From Campylobacterota bacterium (GTDB taxonomy: Bacteria > Campylobacterota > Campylobacteria > Campylobacterales > Sulfurovaceae): a stretch of 10,134 nt of DNA. This document shows positions 1 through 5,400 of the stretch, piece after piece. The notes beneath the pieces were generated by a model. That model was given only the letters and a program-made list of their open reading frames with translations, was not told the DNA's origin and searched no databases. The stretch lies in NCBI GenBank assembly GCA_011330645.1, contig DRQB01000124.1, forward strand, positions 1 to 10,134. Reading direction: 5' to 3'. Made by a program: the position numbers and the translations under genes. The number at the start of each line of letters is the position of its first letter. Position 1 is the first letter of the stretch.

Positions 1-378
1 GATGCAGCGCATAAAACAGCACATAATATACTAGACCGTATGGCAATTATTCCTCGTTACTTCGAAGCTTCAGGACTTGATGTCAGTCCACAAATCATTA
101 AAAAGTTAGACAATAAACGTAAAATACCTATGGTAGGAAAACTCATAGACATGCTCCATATTATTTATGAAGAAGAGATAGACCATGTACTTAAAGGGGA
201 TAGGTGGTTTAAATATTTATGTGAACAAGAAAATAAAAGTGAAGATATTTATTTTGAGATACTTGAACGCTATGATTTATTGCATAAGCATAGACCTTAT
301 GTCAATGTAAGTGCTAGAAAAGATGCAGGTTTTACATGTAAAGAGATAAAAAGATTGGGTGCAAAGGAGTGTTCTTGA
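1..378 (+). CDS. DUF455 ferritin-like protein, C-terminal part (5' end outside window)
   Basis: The reading frame is open from base 1 to the TGA at 376-378 and gives the last 125 residues. An ATG at 40 is internal: the preceding in-frame residues (DAAHKTAHNILDR) belong to the family's conserved helix. The text RMAIIPRYFEASGLDV followed by an acidic helix EEEIDHVLKGDRWF matches the C-terminal half of the DUF455 / COG2833 family, which has a ferritin-like four-helix fold. Visible candidate metal ligands are the ExxH pair E59/H62 (numbered from base 1) and H4/H8. Family members are roughly 250-280 residues, so about half is missing. The biochemical role of the family is not established; a carboxylate-bridged metal centre is inferred from the fold. 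The stop overlaps the start of lpxK, so the two are probably co-transcribed and translationally coupled. Confidence 0.8.
   Translation, partial: DAAHKTAHNILDRMAIIPRYFEASGLDVSPQIIKKLDNKRKIPMVGKLIDMLHIIYEEEIDHVLKGDRWFKYLCEQENKSEDIYFEILERYDLLHKHRPYVNVSARKDAGFTCKEIKRLGAKECS
363..369 (+). promoter_or_regulatory. Ribosome binding site that decides the lpxK start
   Basis: AAAGGAG at 363-369 is the best Shine-Dalgarno match here. A GTG at 369 in the lpxK frame would overlap this site and cannot use it. The TTG at 375 lies five bases downstream, a normal spacing, and forms a TTGA stop/start overlap with the upstream gene (375-378). Confidence 0.7.
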
Positions 379-1289
379 AGAGATTTATAGAACAAATGTT
401 TTTTGCGCCACATTGGTACCATTACCCATTGATAGTTTTATTGTTACCTTTTTCATTTCTCTATGGATTTATTATGTGGTTACGCAGGAAATTTGCTAAA
501 CAGGTTTCTTTCTCTCTTCCGATTGTTTCTGTAGGTAATCTCATCGTAGGAGGCTCGGGGAAAACACCTTTTGTGATTGCTTTAGCATCTAGATATACAG
601 GTGTGGCTGTCATCTCCCGTGGGTATGGACGACAAAGTACAGGGCTTCTTGAAGTGAGTCGCCAAGGGAAAATACTCGTAGATGTCACACAAAGCGGTGA
701 TGAACCGATGCTTATGGCGACTTCTTTACCGCAGGCCTCGGTCATCGTGAGTGAAGATAGACAAAGCGCCATTGGGCTTGCTATCAAACAAGGGGCTAAA
801 ATCATTGTACTTGATGACGGGTTCAATAGAGTAGATTTGGAAAAGTTTGATATTCTTTTAGAACCTTTAGAGATAGCAAACTATTATACCTTTCCTGCGG
901 GTCCATTTAGAGAGTTTATGAGTACCCGTAGAAAAGCCAATATTATAGCAAAAGAGGGAAAATCATTTACAAGGCATGTCACTATCGAAAATATGAGTCA
1001 TCGGATGATACTTGTAACTGCTATTTCTAATCCCGGGCGCTTAGATGCTTATTTACCCAAAAATGTTATCAAAAAAGTATACTATGATGACCATGCCTAC
1101 TTTGATGAATCAGTCTTACAAAAGATTTTGAAAGAGAATCAGGCAACGTCTATACTTTGTACCTCAAAAGATAAAGTAAAGATGCAGCACTTTAAGTTGC
1201 CTATCTCAGAAATGAAGTTAAAATTAGAGATTAAAAATGAGATATTGACGCAAGTCGATGCGTATGTTAAAGGATATAATAATGCGTAA
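375..1289 (+). CDS. lpxK: Tetraacyldisaccharide 4'-kinase LpxK
   Basis: LpxK phosphorylates the 4' position of the lipid A disaccharide precursor with ATP, on the cytoplasmic face of the inner membrane. From the TTG start at 375 the protein is 304 residues. A hydrophobic membrane-anchoring segment spans about 18-36. The P-loop motif IVSVGNLIVGGSGKTP follows at 50-65 with K63/T64, then SRGYGR at 81-86, the Walker-B-like VLDDGF with D147/D148, and AGPFRE at 175-180, all hallmarks of the family. Many LpxK proteins read DDGFQ; this one has Asn after DDGF. At about 305 residues it is slightly shorter than the common 320-340 form. A GTG at 369 would add two residues but lies on the ribosome binding site. 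The gene overlaps DUF455 upstream by 4 bases and argB downstream by 8. It is essential in most lipid A-making bacteria and supports a Gram-negative host. Confidence 0.93.
   Translation: MKRFIEQMFFAPHWYHYPLIVLLLPFSFLYGFIMWLRRKFAKQVSFSLPIVSVGNLIVGGSGKTPFVIALASRYTGVAVISRGYGRQSTGLLEVSRQGKILVDVTQSGDEPMLMATSLPQASVIVSEDRQSAIGLAIKQGAKIIVLDDGFNRVDLEKFDILLEPLEIANYYTFPAGPFREFMSTRRKANIIAKEGKSFTRHVTIENMSHRMILVTAISNPGRLDAYLPKNVIKKVYYDDHAYFDESVLQKILKENQATSILCTSKDKVKMQHFKLPISEMKLKLEIKNEILTQVDAYVKGYNNA
1269..1274 (+). promoter_or_regulatory. Ribosome binding site for argB, inside lpxK
   Basis: AAAGGA at 1269-1274 lies seven bases before the ATG at 1282, inside the last codons of lpxK. It favours ATG 1282 over the in-frame ATGs at 1258 and 1264, which have no comparable site and would only add a poorly conserved extension. 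Confidence 0.7.
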
Positions 1290-2133
1290 TAATATAGATG
1301 TTGTAAAAACATTACTTGAGGCATTGCCTTATATAAAACGATTTGCTAATGAAAAGATAGTGATTAAATATGGTGGATCTGCACAAACATCTGCCAATCT
1401 GAAAGAACAATTTGCCCAAGATATTGTCTTATTGCATCTTGTAGGGATGAAACCTATTGTTGTGCATGGCGGGGGGAAAAGTATTACTAATTTACTTTCT
1501 GATTTAGGGGTAGAAACAAAATTTGTTGATGGACAGCGTGTTACAACGAAAGAGGTGATGCGTATTGCAGAAATGGTTCTTAGTGGAGAGATCAATAAAG
1601 AGATAGTCTCACTTCTTGATAACCATGGAAGTAAAGCCATAGGTATATCTGGGAAAGATGGGGGCTTCTTAAAAGGAGTGCCAAAAGATTTTGAAAATTT
1701 TGGATATACAGGAAATATTGAACACATTAATCCTGAGATAGTGAACAATATTATTGAAGATGGTGCTATTCCTGTCATTGCCCCTATTGCGGGTAGTAGT
1801 ACCATAGGACATCCAGGATTTAACATTAATGCTGATTTGGCTGCGAGTAAAATTGCTGTAGCGATGGAAGCAAGAAAAGTACTTTTCTTGACAGATACTC
1901 CAGGTGTACTTGATAAAGAGATGAAACTGATTACAAACCTAAGCATAGAAAAAACAGAAGCATTAAAAGCAGATGGTACAATTCAAGGTGGTATGGTACC
2001 TAAGGTAGATGCCTGTATAGAGGCACTTCGTGGGGGTGTAAAAAAGGCACATATTATAGATGGACGTGTGGAACACTCGTTACTCTTGGAAATACTCACA
2101 AGTTCAGGTGTAGGAACTTGTATAGAATTGTAA
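1282..2133 (+). CDS. argB: Acetylglutamate kinase ArgB
   Basis: ArgB phosphorylates N-acetyl-L-glutamate with ATP, the second step of arginine synthesis via acetylated intermediates, in the cytoplasm. From ATG 1282 it is 283 residues. The amino acid kinase fold is shown by IKYGGSA at 28-34, the glycine loop VHGGGKS at 61-67, FVDGQRVTT at 81-89, GISGKDGG at 121-128, GHPGFNINADLAA at 176-188 and the nucleotide-side motif GGMVPKVDA at 236-244. The roughly 20-residue N-terminal helix before IKYGG is absent from the shorter arginine-insensitive E. coli type (about 258 residues). It resembles the helix by which arginine-inhibited hexameric enzymes assemble, so feedback inhibition by arginine is a reasonable inference. 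The start overlaps the end of lpxK by 8 bases, so it is probably translationally coupled although the pathways are unrelated. Confidence 0.95.
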   Translation: MRNNIDVVKTLLEALPYIKRFANEKIVIKYGGSAQTSANLKEQFAQDIVLLHLVGMKPIVVHGGGKSITNLLSDLGVETKFVDGQRVTTKEVMRIAEMVLSGEINKEIVSLLDNHGSKAIGISGKDGGFLKGVPKDFENFGYTGNIEHINPEIVNNIIEDGAIPVIAPIAGSSTIGHPGFNINADLAASKIAVAMEARKVLFLTDTPGVLDKEMKLITNLSIEKTEALKADGTIQGGMVPKVDACIEALRGGVKKAHIIDGRVEHSLLLEILTSSGVGTCIEL

Positions 2134-2144
2134 AATTCCATAGA

Positions 2145-2180
2145 TAATTTAAGTTAAATTAAGAATAAAGTAACTATACT
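2145..2180 (+). promoter_or_regulatory. Candidate promoter of the structured RNA, with an A/T palindrome upstream
   Basis: TATACT at 2175-2180 is a plausible -10 hexamer placing a start near 2186-2188, just before the first hairpin of the RNA. A perfect 17-base palindrome, TAATTTAA-G-TTAAATTA, occupies 2145-2161, over the place where a -35 element or an operator would lie. No good TTGACA-like -35 is seen, which is common for sigma-70 promoters in Campylobacterota. The palindrome is pure A/T apart from its centre, so chance occurrence is not negligible. Confidence 0.4.
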
Positions 2181-2185
2181 TCGGC

Positions 2186-2311
2186 ATACAGTATATGCTG
2201 TATTGAAAAAGCCAAATTCATCGCGAGGTGGATACGGAAAGTCTAGAATCTCTCTGAGAAAGTCGGACTACCAATAGAGATGTACGAGGTTACCTACCGG
2301 TAATCTTTTTT
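2186..2311 (+). ncRNA. Structured RNA candidate resembling a GEMM (c-di-GMP-I) riboswitch
   Basis: Seen: a 6-bp hairpin ATACAG/CTGTAT (2186-2203), then CAAA (2213-2216), a 6-bp stem UUCAUC/GGUGGA (2217-2222 / 2227-2232) capped by the GNRA tetraloop GCGA, then UACGGAAAGUC (2233-2243). A second stem AUCUCU/AGAGAU (2248-2253 / 2276-2281) is followed by AUGUACGAGGUUACC (2280-2294). Known: GEMM-I aptamers have GCAAA, a 6-bp stem with a GNRA loop, ACGCAAAGCC, a second stem, and a 3' block like GGUAGCNGGGUUACC. Element order, spacing and most invariant bases agree. Departures: ACGGAAAG instead of ACGCAAAG, a C/U mismatch where the first stem closes, and no clear closing P1 helix. The 3' GGUUACC is also the left arm of the terminator at 2287-2311, so aptamer and terminator could be mutually exclusive. 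The next gene, thrC, is about 250 bases away and has its own promoter. The RNA may therefore be a leader, a free small RNA, a degenerate aptamer or another family. Confidence 0.45.
2287..2311 (+). terminator. Rho-independent terminator at the end of the structured RNA
   Basis: GGTTACC (2288-2294) pairs with GGTAATC (2299-2305) across the loop TACC, giving seven pairs with one G-U. A flanking A-T pair (2287/2306) can extend the stem, and six T residues follow at 2306-2311. This is a standard intrinsic terminator. It ends the small RNA, and also any readthrough from argB, 150-180 bases after the argB stop. Confidence 0.75.
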
Positions 2312-2327
2312 CTTCTTCTATTAATTT

Positions 2328-2430
2328 GTATTTAGTATTTATGGCGTATGTTACTTGTGTTAGTTGACATTCTTTTTCCCTAAATATACTTAATGGACAT
2401 GAGTAATACTATGTCAATAATACTAAATAC
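2328..2430. repeat. Long imperfect inverted repeat (12 bp outer, 7 bp inner)
   Basis: GTATTTAGTATT at 2328-2339 is the exact reverse complement of AATACTAAATAC at 2419-2430. Inside it, TTGACAT at 2364-2370 is the exact reverse complement of ATGTCAA at 2411-2417. The two helices are separated by 24 bases on the left and one base on the right. No target-site duplication flanks the outer arms and no T-run follows either arm, so neither a miniature transposon nor a terminator is well supported. Confidence 0.5.
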
Positions 2431-2524
2431 TCATCAATCTACTCTCTTTGTTACCAATCAAACTAAATTATGCCGCTTCATTAACTTAATCTTAAATTAG
2501 ACACTCTTTGTCAGTTTTTTTAGT

Positions 2525-2530
2525 TATAAT
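2525..2530 (+). promoter_or_regulatory. thrC promoter, -10 box
   Basis: A perfect TATAAT (2525-2530) is preceded by the T-run 2515-2521 and lies 35 bases before the thrC start, implying a leader of about 28 bases. No -35 hexamer has correct spacing; a T-rich tract instead of a -35 is typical of sigma-70 promoters in Campylobacterota. Confidence 0.6.
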
Positions 2531-2565
2531 ATCTTATTATTTAATTACACAAAACAGGATAGTAT

Positions 2566-4032
2566 ATGCAATTTATTGAGACACGAGGTAATGATGGTAG
2601 TAAACCATCAAGTGTATCTTTCTCTGAGGCAATTCTTAGCCCAAGTGCTAGTTTTGGTGGTCTATATGTACCACAAGAGCTTCCATCGATTAATCAAGAT
2701 TTTTTAGAAAAACATCTTACAAGCCACTATAAAACATTGGCATTAGATTTTTTAGAATCATTTGGGATTGATATTGAAACAAAAATTCTTAAGGAAGCAT
2801 TGGAAAGATATGATGCGTTTGATGACCCATCCAATCCAGTACCCCTTTCTCAGATAGAAGAGGATTGCTTTGTTGCAGAACTCTATCATGGACCTACACG
2901 TGCTTTTAAAGATATGGCATTACAACCTTTTGGCTATATTTTAAGTAAATTGGCACAAAAAAGAGGTGAAGAGTATCTTATCATGGCGGCAACTTCTGGT
3001 GATACTGGTCCAGCTACCCTTGAAACATTTCAAAATCAAGAAGGTGTCAAAGTAGCATGTTTGTATCCAGATGGTGGTACATCAGATGTTCAAAAACTAC
3101 AAATGGTAACAGAAGATGCATCAAATCTTAAAGTCATTGGTGTAAAAGGTAATTTTGATGATACGCAAAATGCATTAAAAGAGCTACTCGCTTCAGAGGA
3201 CTTTAAAGCGGAATTACATGCACGGGGCATCAAGCTTTCTGCAGCCAATTCTGTGAATTTTGGTCGTATTATCTTCCAAATTATTTACCATATACATGCC
3301 TATTTAGAATTGGCGCGTAAAGAACATATTACTATGGGAGAGAAGATTTATCTTGTTGTGCCTAGTGGTAACTTTGGGAATGCCTTAGGTGCTTATTATG
3401 CGAAGAAAGCGGGGCTCCCGATAGAAAAAATACTTATTTCTTCAAATATGAATAATATTTTAACAGATTGGATCACTACCGGTACTTATGACCTAAATTC
3501 ACGCGTTTTGATTCAAACTGAGTCCCCTGCAATGGATATTTTGAAAAGTTCAAATATTGAACGTATTATGTTTGACAAATTTGGAGACAAACGTACAAAA
3601 GAGTTAATGGATGATTTGGCAAAAGATGGTAAGTCGCAACTTACAGAAGAAGAATTAGCATCACTTCGTGAAGATTTTGATGCATCTTTTTCAGATGATT
3701 TTGAATGTGAATCTGTTATCGGAATGTATGCCAAAAATGGCTATATTATGGACCCCCATACTGCAACATGTATGCGTGCTTATGCGCATTTACGTGAGAT
3801 AAAGCTTAAAACAGTTGTCTATTCTACGGCTGAGTGGACCAAGTTTTCTCCAGCAGTGGCACATGCATTGGGAAAAGATGTTAATGGAGATATAGAAGCA
3901 CTCCAGTGGGTTAGTGCGCATGCCAATGTATCTGTACCTAAAATGATAGAAGGTTTATTTACAAAACCAATTAAACATACAGTTGTTGTCGAAAAAGAGT
4001 CTATTAAAGGAGAGATGTTAAACTTTCTATAG
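2566..4032 (+). CDS. thrC: Threonine synthase
   Basis: This PLP enzyme converts O-phospho-L-homoserine to L-threonine and phosphate, the last step of threonine synthesis. It is 488 residues, in the range of the long threonine synthase form. The N-terminal ETRGNDG and GGLYVPQELP are typical of the family. HGPTRAFKDMALQPFG at 108-123 carries the PLP lysine K115; AATSGDTGPA at 141-150 contains the phosphate/substrate loop; SAANSVNFGRIIFQ at 225-238 and VPSGNFGNALGAYYAKKAG at 265-283 hold further cofactor-binding residues. The start at 2566 is supported by AGGA at 2556-2559 and a TATAAT further upstream. No leader peptide rich in Thr/Ile codons is visible, so classical threonine attenuation is not indicated. 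A 9-bp hairpin covers the stop codon, and the LysM/3D gene begins 14 bases later, so the two may share a transcript. Confidence 0.95.
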   Translation: MQFIETRGNDGSKPSSVSFSEAILSPSASFGGLYVPQELPSINQDFLEKHLTSHYKTLALDFLESFGIDIETKILKEALERYDAFDDPSNPVPLSQIEEDCFVAELYHGPTRAFKDMALQPFGYILSKLAQKRGEEYLIMAATSGDTGPATLETFQNQEGVKVACLYPDGGTSDVQKLQMVTEDASNLKVIGVKGNFDDTQNALKELLASEDFKAELHARGIKLSAANSVNFGRIIFQIIYHIHAYLELARKEHITMGEKIYLVVPSGNFGNALGAYYAKKAGLPIEKILISSNMNNILTDWITTGTYDLNSRVLIQTESPAMDILKSSNIERIMFDKFGDKRTKELMDDLAKDGKSQLTEEELASLREDFDASFSDDFECESVIGMYAKNGYIMDPHTATCMRAYAHLREIKLKTVVYSTAEWTKFSPAVAHALGKDVNGDIEALQWVSAHANVSVPKMIEGLFTKPIKHTVVVEKESIKGEMLNFL

Positions 4033-4040
4033 TTTAACAT
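4015..4040 (+). repeat. Perfect 9-bp inverted repeat over the thrC stop codon
   Basis: ATGTTAAAC (4015-4023) and GTTTAACAT (4032-4040) are exact reverse complements with an 8-base loop. The thrC stop is 4030-4032, and the next gene starts at 4047. No T-run follows on either strand, so this is not a classical terminator. In mRNA it would be a weak A/U-rich stem just ahead of the next start, where it could modulate initiation or mark an RNA-processing site. Confidence 0.5.
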
Positions 4041-4046
4041 AACGTA

Positions 4047-5285
4047 ATGTCGAGAAATTATTTACCTTATTTGATTATACTCTTTGTCCTCACAGAAGTT
4101 AGTTTTGCAAAGAAAATCGTTGATTGTAGAGTGGTGACAGGAAGTACGCCGGAGTGTAATCAATATGGCTCTAAACTTATTAGAGCCAAAGAGGTTGTTT
4201 ATGATGTTGATAGAAAGAAACTCATCATATCGAAGACCTTACCCGTACCGAAAAAAGCAAAAGTAAAAATCATATCTGTATCAGATATGATAGAAAAATA
4301 TGTCAAAATTGAAGATTCTTTACGTTTTAAAGGCTCTCAAGAAGAAGCTCTCAATGTCAAAGTTATCAAAAAACTTGTCTCTGAAGAAAAAGTCAAAGAA
4401 AAGATTCATAATATTTACCCGCAACAAGAAACGCAACAACATGAAATCGTGAGTGTCCCTACGGTAAAAAAGACACATCCACTTCCTATCCAAAAACCTG
4501 AAAAAGTGTATGGTGTTTATTCTGTGGCAAGTGGAGATGTTTTAGGTAAAATAGCAAACAAATTTGGGTTTAGCTCAAAGGAATTACTCAGACTAAACCA
4601 TTTAGATAAAAAAGCTACTTTACATATAGGACAAAAATTTAAGATACCTCTGCCTCAAAAAATGGTTGATGCCATTGCAGATGGAGAATATATCATTGAA
4701 TCGGGTGACACACTGCTCTCTATTGCGCATAAGTTTAAAGTCGCACCGAAAGATTTGGTCAGCATAAATCATATTAAATCAAATACGATTATACGTGAAG
4801 GTAAAAAACTACTTTTGCCTTTACCTTATGTTTTGAAAAAAATAGAAGTTGAAAAAAAGAGACTTGCTGCAAAAAAGAAGAAATTAGAGAAAGAAAAACA
4901 GGCAAAACGTAAAGCTGCGTTGAAAAAAAGAAAACTGAGTCTAAAACGAAAAGTTAAAATGATTCGAGGTTTTGGAAAACATAAGCTTCGTGTAACGGCA
5001 ACAGCCTATAGCTCACATAGAGGACAAACAGACAAAACGCCTTTCCTTGCTGCATGGAATAATCGTATACGCCCTGGTATGAAAATTATTGCGGTTTCTC
5101 GTGACTTATTGACTCGATATGGATTACGCAATGGATCAAGGATACGCATAGGTGGCTTGCGTGGATATTATACTGTCAGAGACAAAATGAATAAACGTTT
5201 CAGAAAACGGATTGATATTTACATGGGTATCAATAGAAGAAGAGCCTTACGCTGGGGAAGACGCTCCGTCATTATTTATTGGTGA
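4047..5285 (+). CDS. Exported LysM-LysM-3D domain cell wall protein
   Basis: The 412-residue protein has a signal peptide (basic start, hydrophobic core about 7-20, likely cleavage after SFA at 21). A region of about 130 residues of unknown fold follows, with Cys27 and Cys37. Two LysM modules come next (about 156-201, VASGDVLGKIANKFGF; about 214-259, IESGDTLLSIAHKFKV), each ending in a KFKIPLP- or KKLLLPLP-type strand. A very Lys/Arg-rich, probably helical linker runs 264-305, and the C-terminal 3D domain about 315-400. LysM binds N-acetylglucosamine-containing peptidoglycan. The 3D domain is named for three conserved Asp; here D329 (QTDKTP), D379 (VRDKM) and D390 (RIDIYMG) fit, and the fold is shared with MltA-type lytic transglycosylases. 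A periplasmic peptidoglycan-cleaving role is inferred. No Shine-Dalgarno is obvious before the ATG, but this start gives the intact signal peptide. Confidence 0.85.
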   Translation: MSRNYLPYLIILFVLTEVSFAKKIVDCRVVTGSTPECNQYGSKLIRAKEVVYDVDRKKLIISKTLPVPKKAKVKIISVSDMIEKYVKIEDSLRFKGSQEEALNVKVIKKLVSEEKVKEKIHNIYPQQETQQHEIVSVPTVKKTHPLPIQKPEKVYGVYSVASGDVLGKIANKFGFSSKELLRLNHLDKKATLHIGQKFKIPLPQKMVDAIADGEYIIESGDTLLSIAHKFKVAPKDLVSINHIKSNTIIREGKKLLLPLPYVLKKIEVEKKRLAAKKKKLEKEKQAKRKAALKKRKLSLKRKVKMIRGFGKHKLRVTATAYSSHRGQTDKTPFLAAWNNRIRPGMKIIAVSRDLLTRYGLRNGSRIRIGGLRGYYTVRDKMNKRFRKRIDIYMGINRRRALRWGRRSVIIYW

Positions 5286-5397
5286 GACCCGTTAAGTAAA
5301 CGTGAATAGTTTCACGTTTATAGGGTCGAAACCGAAGCGGTAGAGCAGAGCGACCCGTGAAGGCAAACCCGTTAAGTAAACATGAATAGTTTCACGT
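5286..5397. other. Convergent intergenic region with hairpin units
   Basis: The 112 bases between the converging LysM/3D and ABC-F genes are almost entirely palindromic. They comprise the two related hairpin units (5287-5320, and 5367-5400, which runs 3 bases into the ABC-F gene) and, between them, GGGTCG (5323-5328) paired with CGACCC (5351-5356) around a small ACCG-AAG-CGGT hairpin (5331-5341). GACCC at 5286-5290 competes with 5352-5356 for the same GGGTC, so two folds are possible. A bidirectional termination role is likely from position, although neither strand shows a strong T-run. Confidence 0.6.
5287..5320. repeat. Hairpin repeat unit, copy 1
   Basis: This 34-base unit begins ACCCGTTAAG and contains the perfect 10-bp palindrome TAAACGTGAA / TTCACGTTTA with loop TAGT (5297-5320). 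Copy 2 at 5367-5400 is identical except at one base (G5302 versus A5382). Confidence 0.85.
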
Positions 5398-5400
5398 TTA
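5367..5400. repeat. Hairpin repeat unit, copy 2, overlapping the ABC-F stop codon
   Basis: It matches copy 1 at 33 of 34 positions. The A at 5382 introduces one A-C mismatch in the otherwise 10-bp stem. Its last three bases (5398-5400, TTA) are the complement of the TAA stop of the minus-strand ABC-F gene, so the hairpin begins at that stop codon in the ABC-F mRNA. Confidence 0.85.

Larger units (their letters stand above)
2134..2565. other. 432-base non-coding gap between argB and thrC
   Basis: No convincing coding region is present. In order it holds a 17-base palindrome (2145-2161), a -10-like TATACT (2175-2180), a structured RNA candidate ending in an intrinsic terminator (about 2186-2311), a 12-base inverted repeat pair with 79 bases between the arms (2328-2339 and 2419-2430), and the probable thrC promoter (2525-2530). 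These are listed separately. The longest plus-strand open frame I found is 33 codons at 2399-2500 without a ribosome binding site, and I do not call it a gene. Confidence 0.8.

Noticed and set aside
1329..1946. Long minus-strand open frame (205 codons) opposite argB
   Set aside because: It is a mirror of the strongly conserved argB coding sequence, rich in Ser/Ile/Pro as expected for an antisense shadow, with no start signal.
2249..2270. CUGAGA inside the structured RNA, as in thiamine pyrophosphate riboswitches
   Set aside because: The second conserved TPP block (ACCUGAUCUGG and GCGNAGGGA) is absent and the stem layout is wrong.
2231..2272. GGAAAGTC-like text suggesting the 5' end of RNase P RNA
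   Set aside because: The element ends in a terminator after about 125 bases, far shorter than RNase P RNA, and the other universally conserved P RNA blocks are missing.
2186..2311. tracrRNA, because of the GGUUACC block and U-run end
   Set aside because: No CRISPR array, anti-repeat or cas gene is present in the window, and the fold does not match a tracrRNA.
2328..2430. Miniature inverted-repeat transposable element
   Set aside because: The terminal inverted repeats are present, but no target-site duplication flanks them and no transposase or second copy is in the window.
2399..2500. 33-codon plus-strand open frame between argB and thrC
   Set aside because: There is no ribosome binding site, the composition is low-complexity and AT-rich, and it overlaps the inverted repeat. 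Nothing supports translation.
5286..5400. CRISPR array suggested by two near-identical palindromic repeats
   Set aside because: There are only two copies, the spacer is itself palindromic, and no cas genes are near; position and symmetry fit a terminator or REP-like element.
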